Of a DNA stretch of 64,000 nt, positions 55,990-64,000 are shown piece by piece. How positions within the stretch are numbered: the stretch's first letter is position 1; each line of letters opens with the position of its first letter. This stretch comes from Sycobia sp. Sy_11 (taxonomy: Eukaryota; Arthropoda; Insecta; Hymenoptera; Epichrysomallidae): NCBI GenBank assembly GCA_018907035.1, contig JACCIC010000151.1:310001-374000 (forward strand), read 5' to 3'. The notes below the pieces were generated by a model. The model saw only the letters and a list, made by a program, of their open reading frames with translations, ran no database searches and was not told the origin of the DNA. The position numbers were made by a program, and so were the translations under genes.

Positions 55990-56936
55990 TGTGACGGGGA
56001 ACGCAAGCACTGCGTGCGCCTGCCTTCCCCGTCCCGTTGCTCTCTCTCTAGCCGTAGCATGTACATATTTATCTGTATATTTATATGTAGAAATGTTTGT
56101 ATGTTTCAGGCCGACGCACAACCACCGGCGGAGAGGTAAGTGAGAGAGAGAGCGGGGAGTGGAGAGAGACAGCGACGCGCGCGAATTAGACAGAAAGAAA
56201 GAGAGCCGCGAGGAGAAGACACCGCGTACCGGCCCTCTACACACGTCGTCCGTGTTCTTTTTTTGGTTGCTAAAGCCGTGCCGCGACGGATCGTGTGTGG
56301 GAACCTACCTTGTGTTCCAAGGTTCCCCTCCGCCTCGTACCTCGTCCTCGGGGAGAGTGCCCGGTAACGCGCTCGTGGAGCTACAGTGGTGCAAGGGAGT
56401 GTAGTGTACCCGCGCCGAATACGAGCTCGGGCGGACGAATTGTCGTCCGCCCCTTCTACGCGGAATAACCGCCCCATCCCGGAGGTCAACGTCACCGCCG
56501 CCCCCGGCAAAGGAAGGCGCTATTGCGCTTCGAGAACGCGCTGCGAGACCTGCAGGTTCCGGCCCTCTGTAAGTGGCAGCTCCTTTTCTCTCTCTCTCTC
56601 TCTCTTCCCGAACGCCCCGCGCGCCGTCGCCTCGGCGACCCTCGGCCTGCGTCCCGCACGCCTCGTATATAGGCGCTGCATCGTGTGTGTATCTTTGGCG
56701 CCGCGGCATTAAACCGTATTTAAATTTTAATTATCTGTCTTTTCTTTTCCATTACCATCAAGTGTACTCTATTAGCCATCCTATTCCACGCGCCGTCCCA
56801 CAACGCGATATTTCGCCCTTCGCGGACCGCCCCTCTCCCTCGCCGAAATCCTTCGGGGCTAAGCCCAGCCGGGCACAGATTTGCAACGGCCGTGCCCGCC
56901 GTCCTCGTGCTCGAGGCGGACACGTGCACCGTTACA
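55990..56936 (+). mobile_element. GC-rich solo LTR
   Basis: TGTGACGGGGAACGC (55990) to CACCGTTACA (56936), 947 bp, flanked by ATAT on both sides (55986-55989, 56937-56940). No primer site follows and no internal region precedes, hence solo. The same LTR occurs inverted at 62880-63779. It is very CpG-rich compared with the host sequence, and its open frames on both strands (Arg/Pro/Ser-rich) are compositional artefacts. Confidence 0.8.
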
Positions 56937-58180
56937 ATATATATATATATATATATATATATGCAAAGTCTTAAACGAGATTATATACTAACCAAGGTAA
57001 TGTTTTTCACTTGCGGAAGTGTCCAATGATCAGACATGCAGTGTGTGCACTCTCCATAAATTAAACTTTCGATATAAACTCAACTTCACAAAAATTTTTA
57101 AAAAATGTCAAAAATCAATAAAATTATATTATTTATTAAATTATTTATTTTATAAATGAATAGAATAATATATATAATTCATGACCAATAATTGAAACAG
57201 GTATAAGATAAAAACAATAATATTTTTGAAGTTGCTTTATCAGTAATGTTGTCATAATTTAAGGAGTGAAAATTATATTTAAAAAATTTGTATAACTAGG
57301 TATTAGTTTGTTGTTGAAACGGTTTAATTCGTATGCATGTGCTTGTAGAGCAGCCAAAACTAACTCAAAATTAACGTAACATCAGGCTAAATTTTATTTA
57401 TCAAATCGTATATAAATCTACTTCGTTGATTTAAAAAAATGCTAAATCACAATGTTGATGAAAACCAAAAGAATAACGGTTAAAGAAAGTATATTGAATA
57501 TTATTTATAGTTTCTGCATAATAAAAAATTTTTCTAATTTTTGAATTTCAATTTTCTAAGTAATATTTAGAATCAAGATAATTATTTATTTGAAATTCAA
57601 TTCGTTTTCTTAAAGTTTGGATAAGATAATTATTTATTTGAAATTCAATTCGTTTCTTAAAATTCTTTTTCTTAAAATATTTAGAATCAAGATAATTATT
57701 TATTTGAAATTCAATTCGTTTTCTTAAAGTTTGAAGTATGTTTATGTGTTGTTTTTTATAGCTAAAATAAGCAAATATCTAAAGCCATGTTGATTTATAA
57801 AAATACTTCTACAAAACGTATGTATAATATATAATAACCCTGATATTATTATAATAATAATGATAAGAAATTATTATAATAATAGTTTTTGTTATAATAC
57901 TTCATACATCTCATGCTAATTTGAATTACGCGTACGTCGCAGTATCGAACGTCGTGTGTCAGCTCGCCTATACGGCAGACATTGTGCTTCCGACAACGGA
58001 CGATATGACGGCTTTTGTAATTAAATATTTCCTTAAAATTACGATTGACACTTAGCTTTTAAGATATCATTAAAATATGTAGGAAATAATCAATACGCGG
58101 CTTATTTATGAAAAACATCTTTCATTTTTTAACAAATTTAGTAATAAAATTAATCTCATTTCTGGCGGGTCTCTCATAAA
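56937..58180. other. AT-rich DNA with a threefold tandem repeat
   Basis: The unit AAGATAATTATTTATTTGAA, followed by ATTCAATTCGTTTTCTTAAA, occurs three times within 57576-57730. Nothing else recognised; a GC-richer patch at 57925-58015 (CGTACGTCGCAGTATCGAACG) is unexplained. Confidence 0.55.
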
Positions 58181-58357
58181 ACGTCTTATAATAAGTCCCG
58201 AGACTCACCCAGAAATGGTGCTAGTAGTACCAAACTAGCCGCGTTTCTCTAGAGTACAAACCTTTATATGAAACCTGTAAAAAATTCACGTTGACCGGTC
58301 CACAAACTGGAGAGTTATCGAGGTTAGAGTCAGGTCACTTTGTAATTTGTTTGAAAA

Positions 58358-59190
58358 ATGGAAACCAGCGAGTTTTGAATGTTGATAAAACATTGTTTTT
58401 TAATGGGTAAAAATATTGTAGAAAAATATTATCCGGACTCCTCTCCATCCAAAACAACGATTTGTCGATGGTATGCTTAGTTTAAATGTGATCGTACGGG
58501 CACAAACGATACAGAACGGTCGGGTAGGCCATTGGAAACCATTACATTGGGAAATGTGAGTCAAATGTTAAAAATCGTAACGAAATATCGCAAAGTGAAG
58601 GTTAGTGAGATTGCAGAAATGACAGACATAATCTGGAAGCTTATTTACAATCCTTTATGCAAAATTGAGCATGGGTGGTCTTCCAAATGGGTGCCAGGAT
58701 TGCTTTCAGTGGAAAAAAACAGCAACGAGTCGACGATTCAGAGAGCTGTTTATCGCTATTTACTCGCAATAAGAAGGATTTCCTACGTCGATACGTGACC
58801 ATGGATGAAACATGGATACATCATTTTACTTCGGAGGCGAATCGTCAATCATATGAGTTACGCATGGCTGGTGCAAGCCGCCCAAAGCGTCCAAAAACGC
58901 AGCAGTCTGCTGGCAAAGTCATGGCGTCTATTTTTTGGAATACACATGGTGTAATTTTCATTGACTACCTGGAAAAAGGTAAATCGATCAACAGTGATTA
59001 TTATATTGACTTGTTCATACGTATGAAGGAGGAGATCGCAGAAAACAACCGCACATGAAGAAGAAAAAAATCCTTTTTCACCAAGCCAACGCACCATGCC
59101 ACAAGTCCATGAGAACAATGAGAATGGACGACGTGTTAAGAGTTAATGCGAAACTAGCTTAAATTTCTGATATTCAAAAGGCTCATTATC
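58358..59190 (+). pseudogene. mariner transposase, frameshifted, catalytic Asp lost
   Basis: On plus, after a degraded start (GKNIVEKYYPDSSPSKTTIC), RSGRPLETITLGNVSQML and YRKVKVSEIAEMTDI belong to the DNA-binding part. Then, after a frameshift near 58780, RRYVTMDETWIHHFTSEANR (first Asp) and SAGKVMASIFWNTHGVIFID, DYLEKGKSINSDYYID. Further, in another frame, LFHQANAPCHKS: the second catalytic Asp (HxDN motif) is Ala. It ends around 59160. Terminal repeats not clearly identified. Confidence 0.8.
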
Positions 59191-59209
59191 AAAACAGACT
59201 TTATTATTC

Positions 59210-61500
59210 TTTGTAATTCTTTCAAACTATTGACGTATCTTATAATATTAATTTTATTATATAAACCATATAATATTATAATATTGTATAAATATTAATT
59301 TTTTCTATTGTAGTAATTGAAACTGACATGCGAATTAAATGTCCCTTTACTAGTCAGAAAGAAAGTTCCAGCTTCAAACTTAGTTTCTACCTGTTTTTTA
59401 ATTTTATAGACAATGTTCACATTTTTCATTCTAAGATTTGCCTAGTTTGAAGCCATGATAATTAATTCTATTTTTAATACGTAATAATTACTTTCCAACA
59501 TATTGAAAATTGTTCGATTTCTGCCAGGGAATAAATTATAAATTATATTTATTTATATTTTTGGCTACTTAAAAAGTAAATTATATTATATTATTATTAT
59601 AAAAGTTACAAAATTGAAAGTTATTGACCAACAAAGCTTCATTTATTGAGATTGCGGTATAGACTGTAAAATTTTTTCATGTAACAATCAATTATTAAAA
59701 AAACAGCATAAACTTTGTGGGAACGGGCTTGGGAAGTTCATATCTACTTTTTTTAATAAGAATGAATTATCAGAAAAAAATAACAGAAGAATCTTCACCT
59801 AAAACATCGATGATTCAACATAATTAACTCTTTTTTATGAGTCAACGCATGAATAGTATTTATTTGTAAAATATATTTCTATGAATTTTGAGTAATGATT
59901 TTTTAAGCTTCTCATGTAATATTTAAATACTCTTATTTTATTTGTCCTCTGATTATGATAATTTGATACCAAGTGCATATTAATTTTAATATCTATTATT
60001 TGTCTACTTATTATACATTTCTTAACACATTTTTATTCCTTAACAAAATGATGTGAAAATGGATTCAGATTTCTAAAAGATATCGTTACTTTTTTAAGCT
60101 GTATTTTCGTTAAACTATTGATTTATTTGTTGGTTTCAGAGTTAAATATATTGTATGATCGCATCATTTTGTCCACGCGTAGATTCATAAAAAGCAGAAA
60201 TATAGCAATCAGAAAAAATAGTAGTAGAATGTTTACCTAAAAACATCTTTTTTATTAGTCCACGCGTGGACAAAATGATGTGAAAATAAACTCGGCTATT
60301 TGTAACTGATCTCATTACTTTATTAAGCTGCATTGCCACTGAAATAATTTATTTATTATTATTTTTTTAGCGTTTTAGATATATTTGTGCAAACTATACA
60401 AGCTATTATTTAAAGGAATCCATATAAAATGCAGTTAGCCATTTGTTTTAATGATCCATTATTTTAAGACGTTGTTGCGTTATATAATATATTTTTTGAT
60501 AATCTATTTCCGAAGATTTTAGAAAAATTTTATTAGTAAATATTATTCAATCATATGTAAATTTTTTTGTTTTACTATGAAAAGAGCTACAATATAATTA
60601 CATATATTATTATGTATGTATTTTTAACTTAATAAATTACTGAATTTAGAAAAATATTTTATATAAAGTTTTTTAAAATACATATAAGATTTATAAGTAA
60701 TAATTTTCTTAATATGCTAAGAACACATATTATTATGTTTGCCTTTATCACAATCTGTAGGACATTTGACTATATCAGTGAACTAATTTCTAATTTAATT
60801 ACAGAATAATTTTTGTGTTAATTTTTGGAGCTTTCGGAAAGTAAATTGTAAAAAAATTTTATTAAATAATGTAAATATTTACATATACTTGACTATGCAA
60901 AAATTGATTTCAATACTTTCTTTTATTTAAATTAGAAGCAATAAAATTTGATCCTAACATATCATTTATTACCATCGTAGAATACAACTTTTTTTAAAAA
61001 ATGGTGTATATTTACGTGTGACTGTGAAGTCTAAATAAGAAAAAATATCATTTATATAAATACATTATATAAGTATATATAATACATTATAGAGAAGAGA
61101 TTTTAAATGATTAGAATGTCCAATACACCATACTTGCCTTATTTTATACTTTTGTATAAAGTAATTTTAAAGAGATTTTACTTCTTTTTAAAATTGCCGT
61201 ATTTATGTGTAATTGACGATGAAATATAATTAGGAAAAAACTTTCATTTTATTAATATAATATATTATGGAGAGCTTTTAAATGATTAGGAATTGTAATA
61301 TACACAATAATATACCTTATTTTATACTTTTAGGTAATGTAATTTTAAAGTAATACACAAGAAAAGTTATAACGCTGACTAAATTTTTCTTTCCAGCGCT
61401 TTGTTTGAGAAGAGTACATTTGTGCTAGATGTGTTTTTACTCAACTTAAACTTTTTTATGTAAATCAATAGTTAATTTATGTAATTTAATTACCTTTATA
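59210..61500. repeat. AT-rich repeats related to 41.3-42.5 kb
   Basis: 59700-60680 is related to the reverse complement of 41290-41760. 60865-60945 (TACATATACTTGACTATG...TTGATTTCAATACTTTC) resembles 42460-42530 in direct orientation. Within it the block CACCTAAAACATC...GAGTCAACGCATG is present twice in diverged form (59800-59860, 60230-60300). No gene. Confidence 0.45.
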
Positions 61501-61507
61501 TCCCATG

Positions 61508-61540
<33 letters not shown>

Positions 61541-61562
<22 letters not shown>

Positions 61563-62822
61563 TAGTCCGCTTTTTAGTCTTATAAATTTCACGGCTATGT
61601 ACAAAGCGCCACAGAACTTGTATCTGGCAATACTATACATGATTTGAAAGGTCTTGACATAGCGTACAAAATGAAGCTATGAATGATTAGTTTGAATATT
61701 GCGTTCAAAAGTTATAGACGTGTAAACATGGAGTTCACTAACGCCGAAATTCACGATATTTTAAAGTTTTTCTTCGTCAAAGGCAAATCCGCTACAGAAA
61801 TGTTCCGTGAGATTAATGGTGTTTTGGAGGATGGTACGCTATCACTTCGAATAGCAGAGGAATGGTTTCGACGATTCAGAGCCGGTGAAAACGATATCAT
61901 GGATAAGCCAGCCGGCGGAAGACCTGTGACAACGAATACCGATCAAATCATGGAATTTATCGAGTTAGACCTGCATTAGGCATCTAGTGACATCTCCCAG
62001 GAGATGAGAATTAGTCACCAAACCATTTTAAACCATCTGCAGAAGGCTGAATACAAAAAAACTTGATGTTTGGGTGCCGCATGATTTGACACAAAAAAAC
62101 CTACGAGACCGAATCAACGACTGCGTTGTGTTGCTGACCTGGAATGAACTCGACCCATTTTTGAAGCGGATGGAGACTGATGAAGAAAAATGGATCACAT
62201 ATGACAATATCAAACGGAAACGGTCGTGGTCCAAGGACGATGAACCGTCCCAAACAGTGGCCAAGCCGGGATTGACGGCCAGAAGGTTTTGCTGTGTGTT
62301 TGGTGGGATTGGAAGGGAATCATCTACTATGAGCTGATCCTATATGGTCAGACGCTTAATTCTACCATGTACTGTTAATAACTGGGCCGCTTGGAGCAGG
62401 CTATCGACCAGAAGCGTCTACAATTGGCCAACAGGAAGGGTGTAGTATTCCACCAGGACAACGCCAGACCACACACTTCGTTGATGACTCATAAGAAACT
62501 ACGGCAGATCGGATGGCAGGTTTTATCGCATCCACCATATAGGCCGGACATAGCGCCATGTGATTACCACCTGTTTCTGTCCATGTCGAACGCCCGTGGT
62601 GGTGTAAAGTTGGACTCAAAAGAGGCTTGTGAAAAGTAGCTGTCCGAGTTCTTCGCAAATAAGGAGAGAGGTTTCTAAGAGAGGGGTATTATGAACTTGC
62701 CGTCTGGATGAAAACAGATTATCGAAGAACATGGCCATATTTGAAGTAAATTCTACCACTGTAACACTTTTTATAAAGTATTGAATGAAGAGCAAAAAAG
62801 CGGAAGGAAGATATTCGACAAC
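61541..62822 (+). mobile_element. mariner element, nearly full length, dead
   Basis: Ends near 61541 (TTAGTCCGCTTTTTAGTC) and 62822 (reverse: TTGTCGAATATCTTCCTTCC, then GCTTTTTTGC) are only weakly matching inverted repeats. Both lie next to (TA)n tracts. About 1.28 kb, normal length for mariners. Confidence 0.65.
61683..62750 (+). pseudogene. mariner transposase with frameshifts, triad retained
   Basis: MEFTNAEIHDILKFFFVKGK and AEEWFRRFRAGENDIMDKPA (DNA-binding part), then GGRPVTTNTDQIMEFIELDL. After a stop near 61977 and frameshifts: SHQTILNHLQKAEY, TDEEKWITYDNIKRKRSW (first Asp), QKVLLCVWWDWKGIIYYEL, VVFHQDNARPHTSLMTHKK (second Asp) and HPPYRPDIAPCDYHLFLSM (third Asp). All three catalytic positions can be read, but in different frames. 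Stops near 62375, 62637 and later. Confidence 0.85.
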
Positions 62823-62870
<48 letters not shown>

Positions 62871-62879
62871 ACGGTATAA

Positions 62880-63779
62880 TGTAACGGTGCGCGTGTCCGC
62901 CTCGAGCACGAGGACGGCGGGCACGGCCGTTGCAAATCTGTGCCCGGCTGGGCTTAGCCCCGAAGGATTTCGGCGAGGGAGAGGGGCGGTCCGCAAAGGG
63001 CGAAGTATCGCGTTGTGGGACGGCGCGTGAGGTAGGGCGGAAATAATAAAATAAAAATAATTGAAATTTAAACAGGCTTTAATAGCAAGGATTTGTACAG
63101 CGCCTATATGCGAGGCGTGTGGGACGCAAGCCGAGGGTCGCCGAGGCGACGGCACGCGAGAAATTCGGGAAGAGAGAGAGAGAGAGAGAAAAGGGGCTGC
63201 CACTTACAGCGAGTCGGGACTCGATGATCCCGCAGCGTGTCCTCGTCCTTCACCGGGAGCGGCGGTGACGTCGCCGTCCAGAAACCCCGGGATGGGGCAG
63301 TTATTCCGCGGAGACGGGGTCTGGCGACAAGTTCGTCCGCTCGGGCCCGTCCTCAGTGCGAGTGCGCTACACGCACACACAATGCCGTGGCACAAACACG
63401 CGCGTTCGGGAGTGTACCCTCCCCGAAGAAGAGGTACGTAGCGAGGGGGAACACGTGGAGCACGAGGCGTGTTCCCGTAGACGATGACCAAGACGACACC
63501 GTAACAGCAAAGAAAACAAAGCACGTGGAGCGAAAAGCCGGCTAAAACGCGTGTTCAAAGCTCGCGGCCTTCTCTCTATCTAATTCGCGCGCGTGGCTGT
63601 CTCTCCCCACTCCCCGCTCTCTCTCTCACTTACCTCTCCGCCGGTGTTTGTGCGTCGGCCTGAAACATACAAACATTTCTACATATAAATATACAGATAA
63701 ATATGTACATGCTACGGCTGGAGAGAGAGCAACGGGACGGGGAAGGCAGGCGCACGCAGTGCTTGCGTTCCTCGTCACA
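62880..63779 (-). mobile_element. 3' LTR of a GC-rich LTR element (runs off the window)
   Basis: On minus it starts TGTGACGAGGAACGC (63779) and ends CCGTTACA (62880), about 900 bp, matching the solo LTR at 55990-56936 in inverted orientation. A ~90-bp segment differs from the solo copy. The purine tract at 63780-63791 (minus) touches its start, so it is the 3' LTR of an element whose body lies to the right of the window. Confidence 0.75.
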
Positions 63780-64000
63780 CGCCCCCCTCCAGACGCTGGT
63801 AGCCGAAGCGTGACAGCTCGACCTAACATCTCTCTCTCAGATCGACCATCGTGTCAGGATGAGGAACGGGGTGGCTGCGGTCTACCGCTGAGGATCACTG
63901 GGATGAGGAAGGACGGGTAAAGAACTCTCTTCCCTAGACGCAGTTGTTTTTGGAGGTAACAATCGCCGGTGTTCCTCCGTCAATAACGGCGCCAGTCAAT
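63780..64000 (-). other. 3' end of the internal region, with polypurine tract
   Basis: On minus the LTR is preceded by TCTGGAGGGGGGCG, a convincing polypurine tract for plus-strand priming. The remaining ~200 bp have no recognised coding content; a basic plus-strand frame here is incidental. Confidence 0.5.

Noticed and set aside
56106..56974. Overlapping open frames on both strands, up to 134 codons, Arg/Pro/Ser-rich
   Set aside because: They lie within the CpG-rich LTR, are open in several frames at once, and are not kept in frame in the inverted copy at 62880-63779. Compositional artefacts.
63061..63558. Frames of 100-126 codons on both strands
   Set aside because: Same LTR family; same reason as above.

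Overview
This is eukaryotic, strongly AT-rich, intron- and repeat-type DNA. I see no bacterial operon structure, rRNA gene or CRISPR array. The density of mariner relics, Gypsy-type LTR elements, Penelope-like sequences and (TA)n/(GA)n runs fits an insect genome. Hymenoptera, and ants in particular, are my best guess, but that is inference from repeat style and not from a marker gene. Almost nothing looks like an intact host gene. The window is a graveyard of nested mobile elements.

Left part (1-9.6 kb): pieces of one Gypsy family lie in inverted orientation around (TA)n tracts (gag fragment on minus, LTR, leader, inverted LTR piece, leader). They are followed by a plus-strand internal region (gag, RT tail, RNase H, integrase, AT-hook tail) that has lost most of RT and its 3' LTR. 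9.6-11.4 kb: two internally deleted mariners with visible terminal inverted repeats and TA duplications. 11.4-23.8 kb: degenerate LTR-like and other dispersed repeats, a broken gene resembling the C-terminal part of a tyrosine-recombinase (Crypton-like) protein, a mariner tail, a Penelope-like 3' region, and a possible two-exon fragment of an unknown gene.

Centre (23.8-37.6 kb): a nearly complete minus-strand LTR element of about 13.8 kb with two recognisable LTRs. Its layout in transcription order is 5' LTR, tRNA-Pro-like primer site, an extra cysteine-rich leader ORF, a coiled-coil ORF, a gag tail with six zinc knuckles, two tandem retropepsin domains, RT, RNase H, a charged AT-hook spacer, integrase, and a glycoprotein (env) resembling chuvirus-type glycoproteins. 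It carries many nonsense codons and at least two frameshifts, so this copy is dead. It is the most interesting coding object in the window.

Right part (37.6-64 kb): irritans-like mariner debris; a Penelope-like element (PLE) fragment with a GIY-YIG endonuclease; a roughly 6 kb palindrome with 2.8 kb arms; a PLE inverted repeat that contains a 94-bp tandem array; a 2.9 kb foldback element inserted in a mariner with a 7-bp target duplication; a solo GC-rich LTR; two further mariners; and the 3' LTR of a minus-strand element running off the right edge. Six copies of a 40-nt motif with a hammerhead-ribozyme-like core occur in the PLE-derived sequences (21.4, 39.9, 49.5-49.8 kb).
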